From assembly GCA_019090225.1 (NCBI GenBank), contig JAHRWI010000348.1:1-11524 (forward strand): a stretch of DNA of 11,524 nucleotides, written 5' to 3'. The notes under the pieces are model-generated. The model saw only the letters and a program-made list of their open reading frames with translations, did not search any database and had not been told where the DNA came from. This DNA is from Porticoccaceae bacterium (lineage in GTDB: Bacteria; Pseudomonadota; Gammaproteobacteria; Pseudomonadales; Porticoccaceae). Of the stretch, positions 1 through 6,208 are shown one piece after another (positions within the stretch are counted from its first letter, which is position 1; every line of letters starts with the position of its first letter). Position numbers and translations under genes: made by a program.

Positions 1-1
1 C

Positions 2-400
2 CATGGTGAATACCGCAACGGCAATGTTATTTTGGGGCCTGAAGGTATTAAAGCGGTGCTTGATTGGGAATGCGCCCATATCGGCAGCGCTATGGAAGAG
101 TTTGGCTGGCTTTGCATGCGCTCCTGGCGTTACGGACAGCTCGACAAGCCCGTCGCTGGTTTTGGTTCACGATCAGAATTCTATAGTGCTTATGAAGCCA
201 ACGGTGGCGAAACCGTGGATGAAGAAGTCGTTCGCTGGTGGGAGATATTTGCCACCTTCCGCTGGGCAGTGATTAACATGATGCAGATTGACGGCCATAT
301 GAGCGGTGTGCGGCGCTCCTTACCGTTTGCCTGTTGCGGGCGTAATATTGCCATGGTCGAATACGATATGTTGATGGCGATAAAGGGTGACTATTCATAG
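2..400 (+). CDS. Phosphotransferase (APH/ACAD10-11 kinase-like) family protein, 3' part
   Basis: This is the last 132 residues of an aminoglycoside-phosphotransferase-fold kinase; the start and N-lobe lie left of the window. The fragment opens on the catalytic loop HGEYRNGN (fragment residues 1-8), and DWE at 21-23 is the expected second metal-binding site (DFG equivalent). The helical C-lobe follows (GWLC, SWRYG, a GFGSR turn and a VRWWE helix), as in the subgroup encoded beside acyl-CoA dehydrogenases. Members of this wider group, including LvaA and the kinase domains of ACAD10/ACAD11, phosphorylate hydroxyacyl-CoA esters rather than antibiotics. The usual Asp of HGD is Glu here. The DUF6285 gene 148 bases downstream supports an acyl-CoA kinase role. 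Family call is firm; substrate is inferred. Confidence 0.88.
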   Translation, partial: HGEYRNGNVILGPEGIKAVLDWECAHIGSAMEEFGWLCMRSWRYGQLDKPVAGFGSRSEFYSAYEANGGETVDEEVVRWWEIFATFRWAVINMMQIDGHMSGVRRSLPFACCGRNIAMVEYDMLMAIKGDYS

Positions 401-460
401 GTCATGAGCTATTAGGTCACAAGCTATTAGTTCGCGAGTACTTTTAGCTCGCAACTACAT
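399..460 (+). repeat. Degenerate tandem repeat after the kinase gene
   Basis: Four consecutive units of 15-17 bases begin with AG. The first two, at 399-413 and 414-428, differ at two positions (AGGTCATGAGCTATT and AGGTCACAAGCTATT). Looser copies start at 429 and 446. The first copy includes the last two bases of the kinase stop codon. GCGAG and CTCGC within copies three and four could pair in a short hairpin, and ACAAGCT (419-425) is complementary to AGCTTGT (474-480). The function is unknown; it may be replication slippage or a protein-binding array. Confidence 0.5.
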
Positions 461-548
461 AGTCGCAAGCAGGAGCTTGTAGGGTGAGCAGTTCGGAGCG
501 GATAAGATCAGCGAATAACAGAAATACAGTTAAGAGGAACGCAGTGAA

Positions 549-971
549 TTGAGTCAGGACAATCCAGATATTCAGGAAATACTTACCACGGTCAAAGAGT
601 TTGCTGAGGGTGTCGCCGGGCGCTCCAGCGGTGCCGAGCGCTACGATGCCCTTTGCGCGGCATTTTTGATGGGCGTGGTGCAGCGGGAGTTAAACCTCGG
701 TGGTCAGCAGGACGATGATCAACTGGCGGCGTTGCGGGGCTTACTATCTGCACAAAGTGAGCAGGGCGCTCCGGCTGACCCGGGCTTGACTGAAGTCCAA
801 TTGACGGAAGGGGCCTTACCGAAGCTTTATCAAGTCTTTAGCAAAAACGTTCGTGAAGGCCGATACGATAATGACTGGCAAACAGCCTTTGATTTTGCAT
901 TCAAGCAGGTGGTCGATAAAGTTAGGGTCACCAACCCTAATCATCTTGAAGTCGAACACCGTGAAAGCTGA
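549..971 (+). CDS. DUF6285-type small protein, putative LvaB-like kinase partner
   Basis: A 140-residue soluble protein with no signal peptide or membrane segment. It matches the general DUF6285 pattern I recall: an N-terminal segment of the form QEILTTVKEF (9-18), a central helix with VQRELNLG (44-51), a variable acidic linker, and a C-terminal region ending in a Lys-Val-x-Val-x-NPN motif near residue 130. Such genes sit beside APH-type acyl-CoA kinases. LvaB of Pseudomonas putida, which I believe belongs to this family, is needed with LvaA to phosphorylate 4-hydroxyvaleryl-CoA. The start is TTG, with AAGAGG at 532-537 spaced 11 bases upstream; a nearby GTG at 544 runs into a stop at once. 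The family call rests on memory of the pattern, and the partner role is inferred from context. Confidence 0.75.
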   Translation: MSQDNPDIQEILTTVKEFAEGVAGRSSGAERYDALCAAFLMGVVQRELNLGGQQDDDQLAALRGLLSAQSEQGAPADPGLTEVQLTEGALPKLYQVFSKNVREGRYDNDWQTAFDFAFKQVVDKVRVTNPNHLEVEHRES

Positions 972-1069
972 AGACTAATTAACTGAAAACCAATTGGCTG
1001 GATACCCATTATCTGGACAGTAATTTTTTACAGAGTAACTTTTAACAACATAACGATGAGGAGAAAAAG

Positions 1070-1834
1070 ATGACTGGAATAGTAGAAGGTAAAGTAGCAG
1101 TTGTTACCGGCGCTGGTGGTGGTATTGGTCGAGCGGCGAGCCTTATTTTTGCTCGTGAAGGGGCGAGTGTAGTGGTCGCTGATATCAGTGTGGAAAGCGG
1201 TGAAGAAACCGCACACCTGGTTGAGAAAGCCGGTGGCAAAGCAATATTCTTAAAGTGTGATGTGTCAAAAGCCGCGGATTGTGAGGCGCTAACTAACGCA
1301 GCCGTCGTCAATTTCGGCAGCCTGGATTGCGCCTTTAACAATGCCGGTGTCGAAGGTGTGCCATCAAAACTGGGCGACGCCACCGAAGAAAATTTCATGC
1401 TCAATTACAACGTCAATATCCTCGGTGTATTTTTGTGCATGAAGTATCAAATCAAGCAGATGCTCACGCAGGAAAGCGGTGGTGCGATTGTTAATACAGC
1501 ATCAGATGCCGGCTTGATCGGTGTTAAAAATCTTGGCCAATATTCTGCGGCTAAGCATGCTGTTATCGGTTTGACAAAATCTGGCGCGCTGGATTATGCG
1601 ACTAAGAAAATCCGCATCAATGCGGTTTGTCCTGGCCCTATTCGCACACCGATGTTGCAACGCCTGTTTGACGAAAACCCTAAAGTTGCCGATGCAATGA
1701 TTGGTGCGCAGCCAGTAAAACGTCTGGGTGAACCTTCAGAAATCGGTGATGCGGCTGTGTACCTGTGTTCAGATGGTGCCTCTTACATCACTGGCCATGC
1801 CTTGCCAGTTGATGGCGGTTATATGGCAACTTAG
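1070..1834 (+). CDS. SDR family NAD(P)-dependent oxidoreductase
   Basis: A 254-residue classical short-chain dehydrogenase, the normal length for the family. The nucleotide-binding motif TGAGGGIG is at 13-20. Asp38 at the end of the second beta strand favours NAD over NADP. NNAG is at 90-93. The catalytic tetrad can be read as Asn116, Ser145, Tyr158 and Lys162 (YSAAK 158-162), followed by the PG motif and TPM at 188-195. It should interconvert a hydroxyl and a ketone in the cytoplasm. GAGGAG lies 6 bases before the ATG. It sits 98 bases after the DUF6285 gene; in levulinate operons an SDR also accompanies the kinase pair and handles the 4-hydroxy/4-keto step. That parallel is suggestive only, because SDR substrates cannot be read from sequence. 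Confidence 0.93.
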   Translation: MTGIVEGKVAVVTGAGGGIGRAASLIFAREGASVVVADISVESGEETAHLVEKAGGKAIFLKCDVSKAADCEALTNAAVVNFGSLDCAFNNAGVEGVPSKLGDATEENFMLNYNVNILGVFLCMKYQIKQMLTQESGGAIVNTASDAGLIGVKNLGQYSAAKHAVIGLTKSGALDYATKKIRINAVCPGPIRTPMLQRLFDENPKVADAMIGAQPVKRLGEPSEIGDAAVYLCSDGASYITGHALPVDGGYMAT

Positions 1835-1977
1835 AGGCGACATGAGCAATCGCTGACGATGTGAAACACATTTCGACTTCCCAGGGCCTTCTAACTTTGT
1901 GTAGTATGCCCCGGGTTTCCAACTAGAGTAGACCCCGAAATAAACTATGCCCTGAAAAATAAGGGTGGGAGAATTAA

Positions 1978-3087
1978 ATGAAGATTAAAGCTGCAGTATT
2001 ACGTGGAGTTGACCAGCCATTTGAGATTGAAGAGCTGGAATTGGCCCCGCCAAAAGAAAATGAAGTATTGGTAAAGACTGTCGCTAGTGGTATTTGCCAC
2101 AGTGATTATTCTGTTGCCCACGGTATCTTGCGTTCACCGTTTCCTGTTGTTCTGGGTCACGAAGGTGCTGGCATTGTTGAGGCTGTTGGCCCGGGTGTCA
2201 CCAACGTTAAGCCTGGCGACAAAATTATTGCTTCGCTCAGCCCTAGTTGTGGTGAGTGCAGAATGTGTCAAGAGTCTAAAGAATTCATGTGTTCCCAGAT
2301 GGGTAAATTAGTGACCTACAGCACAATGCTAGATGGTACTACTCGCCTCAAAACGGCCAGCGGTGAAGAAGTGTTTGCCATGTGTGGTGTTGGATCATTT
2401 GGCGAATACATGGTCATGCCAGCAGGTTCGGCGATCAAAGTGCCTGATGATACCCCGCTAGAATCAACCTGTTTGATCGGTTGTGGTGTGACCACTGGTA
2501 CCGGAGCGGCGTTAAATACCGCGAATGTTCAGCCTGGAGAATCCACGGCGGTAATCGGTTGTGGCGGAGTTGGCCTGTCGATTATTCAGGGTTGCCGTAT
2601 CGCTGGTTCGACGATCATCATTGCGATCGATCCTATGGAAGAAAAGCGTCAGCTAGCCATAGACATGGGTGCGACACACACCATCAATCCTTTTGAAGAA
2701 GATGCAGAAGCGAGAGTGAAAGAATTAACCGGTGGTGTCGGTGTTCACTATGCCTTCGAGGCCCTGGGTCGGGTCGAAACTATGGCGCAAACCTGGGGCA
2801 TGATTCGTCCTACCGGGCGTTGCATTATTGTTGGTGTGGCGGCACTGGATCAAAAGGTGAAAATACCGGCCGCCGGATTATTAGCCGAATTCGAAATTCA
2901 GGGTTCGTGCTACGGATCTTCTACCCCCGTGAAAGACATTCCGCGTTTTGTTGAGCTATACAAAAGTGGCGAGCTCTTATTGGATGAAATGATTACTCAG
3001 CAGATCGGGCTTGGTGATATCAATCGAGCGTTTGAAGAGATGGGCCGAGGTGAGGGTGCACGTTCGGTGATCACTACCTATGCCTAA
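1978..3087 (+). CDS. Zinc-dependent alcohol dehydrogenase, copy 1 (MDR superfamily)
   Basis: A 369-residue medium-chain dehydrogenase of the AdhC/COG1062 type. The catalytic zinc ligands are Cys40 (GICHSD), His61 with Glu62 (GHEGAG 60-65) and Cys169 (GCGVTTG). The structural zinc loop is complete: Cys91, Cys94, Cys97 and Cys105. The Rossmann motif GCGGVG is at 194-199, and Asp218 (IDPMEEKR) predicts NAD use. It should oxidise an alcohol to an aldehyde or ketone in the cytoplasm. It resembles class III formaldehyde dehydrogenases and the mycofactocin-linked alcohol dehydrogenases, but I see nothing that assigns it to either. GGGAG lies just upstream of the ATG. It follows the SDR by 143 bases and is followed after 84 bases by a close paralogue. 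Confidence 0.94.
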   Translation: MKIKAAVLRGVDQPFEIEELELAPPKENEVLVKTVASGICHSDYSVAHGILRSPFPVVLGHEGAGIVEAVGPGVTNVKPGDKIIASLSPSCGECRMCQESKEFMCSQMGKLVTYSTMLDGTTRLKTASGEEVFAMCGVGSFGEYMVMPAGSAIKVPDDTPLESTCLIGCGVTTGTGAALNTANVQPGESTAVIGCGGVGLSIIQGCRIAGSTIIIAIDPMEEKRQLAIDMGATHTINPFEEDAEARVKELTGGVGVHYAFEALGRVETMAQTWGMIRPTGRCIIVGVAALDQKVKIPAAGLLAEFEIQGSCYGSSTPVKDIPRFVELYKSGELLLDEMITQQIGLGDINRAFEEMGRGEGARSVITTYA

Positions 3088-3171
3088 GGCCAATTCGCCT
3101 TGCAAATAAATCAAATTTTTGTGATCAACTGAAAATGTTGGTTTCGAGGACACAGGTTTGGAGAATAAAGT

Positions 3172-4275
3172 ATGAAGACTAAAGCAGCAGTAATGTACGA
3201 AGTAGGCGCGCCACTGGTAATTGAAGAATTGGAGCTGGAAGGCCCTAAAGAAAATGAAGTCCTGGTCAAGTATGTCGCTAGCGGAATTTGTCACAGTGAC
3301 TATTCCTTTCGCAATGGTGTTTTACCAGCATCGGTGCCATCTGTACTAGGGCACGAAGGTGCGGGCATTGTCGAAGAAGTTGGCCCGGGTGTTACTCATC
3401 TCAAGCCGGGCGATCATATTATCGCATCGCTTACCCCTGCCTGTGGCACCTGTCTGTTTTGCATGGAAGGCAAGCCTTTCCTCTGTAAGGACATGACCGA
3501 TGTAATTTGGAAGGGCTCTTTACTGGATGGCACTAAGCGTTTTACCAACTCTAAAGGGGAAAAAGTAGGCCAGCTGGTTTGTGTGGGCACTTTTTCTGAG
3601 CGTTCAGTCATTCCGGCTGGTATGGCTGTTAAGGTAGATCCAAAAGCGCCTCTGGAGACAATTTGTTTGATTGGTTGTGGCGTAACGACCGGTGTCGGCG
3701 CAGCATTGAATACTGTCGATATCAAAAAGGGTGACAGCTGTGCCGTGATTGGATGCGGTGGCGTAGGCTTATCGATTATCCAGGGAGCGCGTATCGCTGG
3801 TGCAGGTATTATTATTGCCATTGACCCGGTTGAGGAAAAGCGACAATTGGCTCTGGACATGGGAGCGACTCACGCTATTGACCCGACTGGAATCAAGGTG
3901 GTTAAGGAAGTTCGCGCTATCGCTAAAGGTGGTGTGCACTTTGCTTTTGAAGCGCTTGGTCTTGAATCAACGATTCTTCAAGCTTGGTCCATGCCTCGGG
4001 CAACCGGTACCGCAGTGATTGTTGGTGTTCCATCTATGGATACCGTTCTCGAATTACCGGTTCTGGGTTTTTTCAGTGAGAAACACTTGAAAGGCTCGGC
4101 TTATGGTTCGTCGATTCCCTCCCGCGACGTACCAAAGTTTGTCGATTACTATATGAAGGGCGAGCTCAAGCTCGATGAGATGATCACCAAACGCATCAAG
4201 CTTGAAGATATCAACACAGCCTTCGATGAGATGGGTCGTGGTGAAGGTGCGCGTTCGGTCATTATGTACGACTAG
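3172..4275 (+). CDS. Zinc-dependent alcohol dehydrogenase, copy 2 (tandem paralogue)
   Basis: A 367-residue paralogue of the preceding gene; by hand count 69 of the first 100 residues are identical. All functional positions are kept: Cys40, His61, Glu62 and Cys169 for catalytic zinc; Cys91, Cys94, Cys97 and Cys105 for structural zinc; GCGGVG at 194-199; Asp218 for NAD. Differences concentrate around residues 45-56 and 106-145 and in a gapped stretch near 240-252. Those regions flank the active site in related enzymes, so different chain-length or stereochemical preference is likely. GGAG at 3160-3163 lies 8 bases before the ATG. The gene ends at a strong hairpin, so it is probably the last gene of its transcription unit. 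Both copies look intact. Confidence 0.94.
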   Translation: MKTKAAVMYEVGAPLVIEELELEGPKENEVLVKYVASGICHSDYSFRNGVLPASVPSVLGHEGAGIVEEVGPGVTHLKPGDHIIASLTPACGTCLFCMEGKPFLCKDMTDVIWKGSLLDGTKRFTNSKGEKVGQLVCVGTFSERSVIPAGMAVKVDPKAPLETICLIGCGVTTGVGAALNTVDIKKGDSCAVIGCGGVGLSIIQGARIAGAGIIIAIDPVEEKRQLALDMGATHAIDPTGIKVVKEVRAIAKGGVHFAFEALGLESTILQAWSMPRATGTAVIVGVPSMDTVLELPVLGFFSEKHLKGSAYGSSIPSRDVPKFVDYYMKGELKLDEMITKRIKLEDINTAFDEMGRGEGARSVIMYD

Positions 4276-4299
4276 TACCTGACCAGAAAAACACAGTGA

Positions 4300-4334
4300 T
4301 TAAAACAACGGGCGCTTAGCGTCCGTTGTTTTAA
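4300..4334. terminator. Strong hairpin terminator after the second alcohol dehydrogenase
   Basis: A 16-bp stem (4300-4315 with 4319-4334) closes a 3-base loop, TTA. One pair is a G-U wobble. The stem starts with TTAAAA and ends with TTTTAA, so an A-tract precedes it and a T-tract lies within its 3' arm. This is the form of a bidirectional intrinsic terminator. It would separate the dehydrogenase transcript from the lactonase gene 30 bases further on. Confidence 0.85.
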
Positions 4335-4364
4335 TGTCAGGCGATTAATATCAGGAAGGAAATT

Positions 4365-5216
4365 ATGAAAGAGTTAACAACGAAGCCTCTGGCTGATGAT
4401 TTTGTTTTTCTTGAAGGCCCCCGCTGGCATAACGGCAAGCTTTGGGTATCCGATATGTTCGGTAATACGGTCTATACCGTTACGCCGGATGGTGAGAAGG
4501 AGGCGGTTGTCGAAGTGCCGAAGCGTCCCTCCGGACTTAACTTTATGCCCGATGGGTCATTGGTCATTGTTTCTATGGCTGATCGCAAATTAATGCGTTT
4601 GAGCGACGGTGAGTTATCTGAATATGCCGATCTGTCGGCGCATCTGCCCCACGATATCAACGATAGTGTTTGTGCAGCCAACGGCAATATTTATGTAGGT
4701 ACTTTTGGCTACGATGTTTTTGGTCACGGCGAGCCTCAATCAGCATCCCTGACTTTGGTGAAGCCTGATGGCACCATCAAAACAGTAGCAGACGATATCC
4801 AGTTCCCCAATGGAGCCGTTATCACTAACGAGGGTAAAACCCTGGTTATCGCCGAAACCTGGGGCTGTCTGTTAACAGCATTTGATATTGAAGAGGATGG
4901 CTCCTTAAGTAATCGCCGCGTATTTGCTGAACTTGGGGAGTACACCCCCGATGGCATTTGCCTCGATGCAGAAGGCGCTATTTGGGTTTCAGCCTTTGAT
5001 CAGGGTGAATTTATCCGCGTGCTAGAAGGTGGTGAAATCACCCATAGAATCGATACCGGAGGCAAGCGAGCGGTGGCTTGTAACCTGGGTGGAACTGATG
5101 GGAAAACTTTGTTTTGCTTAATTTATGATGGTGACCTTGACGACATCCCCAAAGGTGCTCGCAATGCCAAAATCGTGACAGCGACGGTAGAAGTAGCGGG
5201 TGCTGGATCGCCCTGA
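4365..5216 (+). CDS. SMP-30/gluconolactonase/LRE-family lactonase
   Basis: A 283-residue six-bladed beta-propeller protein of the SMP-30 family, which hydrolyses lactones to hydroxy acids with a bound divalent metal. The expected metal ligands are visible: Glu17 in LEGPRW, Asn149 in FPNGAV and Asp196 in TPDGICLD. Asn99 in HDINDS matches the substrate-contacting Asn of SMP-30. The propeller repeats show as NGKLWVSD, NGNIYVGTFG and EGAIWVSAF. There is no signal peptide, so it is probably cytoplasmic. AGGAAGGA at 4353-4360 supports the ATG. It lies after a terminator and may have its own promoter or depend on readthrough. In this setting it could open a gamma- or delta-lactone to feed the kinase and dehydrogenase steps; sugar lactones remain an alternative. 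Confidence 0.9.
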   Translation: MKELTTKPLADDFVFLEGPRWHNGKLWVSDMFGNTVYTVTPDGEKEAVVEVPKRPSGLNFMPDGSLVIVSMADRKLMRLSDGELSEYADLSAHLPHDINDSVCAANGNIYVGTFGYDVFGHGEPQSASLTLVKPDGTIKTVADDIQFPNGAVITNEGKTLVIAETWGCLLTAFDIEEDGSLSNRRVFAELGEYTPDGICLDAEGAIWVSAFDQGEFIRVLEGGEITHRIDTGGKRAVACNLGGTDGKTLFCLIYDGDLDDIPKGARNAKIVTATVEVAGAGSP

Positions 5217-5225
5217 TATTTTTTT
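5198..5225 (+). terminator. Possible weak terminator at the end of the lactonase gene
   Basis: GGGTG (5198-5202) can pair with CGCCC (5209-5213) across a 6-base loop, and a run of seven T residues ends at 5225. The stem is only 5 bp with one wobble and overlaps the stop region, so this is a weak call. Confidence 0.35.
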
Positions 5226-5257
5226 GGTCCCTAATTTGATGCTCGAATAATTCAAAA

Positions 5258-6013
5258 TCAATACAGCATACTGACAGCGCCGTCATACAAAAGCTTAGCG
5301 CCCACCACAAACAGGAAAAAATAGCAGATTCTATAGACTAACTGTTCGCTGATTTTGTGAAGTAAAAAATAGCCAAATCGGACTCCGATGGGTGCCAAAG
5401 GCATTAACACCGCTGCGGTGAGTAAATTGGTTTTATCGAATTGCCCAAGCCAGGTGTAGGGAATAAGTTTGACCAGGTTAACGACCGCGAAAAAAATCGC
5501 GAAGGTGCCCATTAACTGAGTTTTTTCCATTTTCTGTGGTAGTAGATAAATACTCATTGGCGGGCCGCCAGCATGAATACCAAAGCTGGTAAAACCAGCA
5601 AGACTTCCCCACAGGCTGCCGTGTAATAAGCTCGGTTGAGCTTGTTTTTCCAGCGCCAGCTGCAACCAGTAATTCAAACAAAACACTACTGATACGATAC
5701 CAATCAAAATACGGATGGCATCGTCGGAAAGGTAGCGAAAAGTAAAAGCACCAACCAGGATGCCCATAATCGCGCCGGGTAGGGTGGTGCGTAGATTGGC
5801 TGCGCTCCATTTGCCTCGAAAGCTCCACACCGCCACAGCGTCCATCATAATTAATAGCGGCAACATGATGGCTGCAGCCTGCACTGGAGGCATAGCTAAT
5901 GAAATGAGGGGTACAGAAATCACTGCTATACCGCCTCCGAAGCCGCCTTTGGCGAGGCCAAAAATCAATATTGCGGGGATGGCACAAAGATAGAAAAATG
6001 GATCAGTGATCAT
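5258..6013 (-). CDS. TauE/SafE family permease (sulfite exporter-like membrane protein)
   Basis: A hydrophobic protein of 251 residues with about eight predicted membrane segments (roughly 5-30, 36-60, 78-97, 101-120, 133-155, 168-190, 196-216 and 225-247). The two family signatures of this internal duplication are visible: GLAKGGFGGG at 19-28 and GFTSFGIHAGGPP at 140-152. Members move sulfite, sulfoacetate or other small organic anions across the inner membrane, but many are uncharacterised. I start at the ATG at 6013, because the protein then begins MITDPFFYL, typical of the family. An upstream in-frame TTG at 6052 would add 13 polar residues. Neither start has a good Shine-Dalgarno site. 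It converges on the lactonase with 41 bases between stops. Confidence 0.88.
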   Translation of the reverse strand: MITDPFFYLCAIPAILIFGLAKGGFGGGIAVISVPLISLAMPPVQAAAIMLPLLIMMDAVAVWSFRGKWSAANLRTTLPGAIMGILVGAFTFRYLSDDAIRILIGIVSVVFCLNYWLQLALEKQAQPSLLHGSLWGSLAGFTSFGIHAGGPPMSIYLLPQKMEKTQLMGTFAIFFAVVNLVKLIPYTWLGQFDKTNLLTAAVLMPLAPIGVRFGYFLLHKISEQLVYRICYFFLFVVGAKLLYDGAVSMLY

Positions 6014-6103
6014 GGCAAATTCTGCGTCGCACGTTCTACAGGATAGCTTCAAAGTGAGGGCTTGAACTGGCTGATCACAACAGCAAGCTAGTGGTCAAAT
6101 AAG

Positions 6104-6147
6104 TAGTGGGAAATTTGCAATTCAGATCGACTGCAAATTTCCCACTA
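6104..6147. repeat. Perfect 16-bp inverted repeat, possible operon terminator
   Basis: TAGTGGGAAATTTGCA at 6104-6119 is repeated exactly in reverse complement at 6132-6147, with a 12-base loop. On the minus strand it stands 61 bases past the stop of the large acyl-CoA dehydrogenase and is followed by CTTATTT, a weak T-rich tail. It could therefore end that operon and keep it apart from the permease gene. On the plus strand no T-tract follows. A regulator site or a mobile repeat is also possible. Confidence 0.8.
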
Positions 6148-6208
6148 TATGAATTGGCTTCTATAGCCTTTTTCGGGATCAGTTATTTTTTGGGCAGATA
6201 TGTGGAGT

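Noticed and set aside
399..460. CRISPR array
   Set aside because: The units abut without spacers, are too short and degenerate, and no cas gene is present.
1835..1977. Promoter between the SDR and the first alcohol dehydrogenase
   Set aside because: TTGTGT and TAGAGT are present but 21 bases apart, and no other well-spaced pair was found.
3414..3860. Minus-strand 148-codon open frame within the second alcohol dehydrogenase
   Set aside because: It lies wholly antisense to a gene with complete zinc and NAD motifs, and its own peptide shows no domain.
6014..6052. N-terminal extension of the permease from a TTG start at 6052
   Set aside because: It adds a polar segment with Cys residues, has no ribosome site, and the protein starting at 6013 has the usual family N-terminus.
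6104..6147. Inverted repeat as the ends of an insertion sequence
   Set aside because: The arms are only 12 bases apart and no transposase or target duplication is present.
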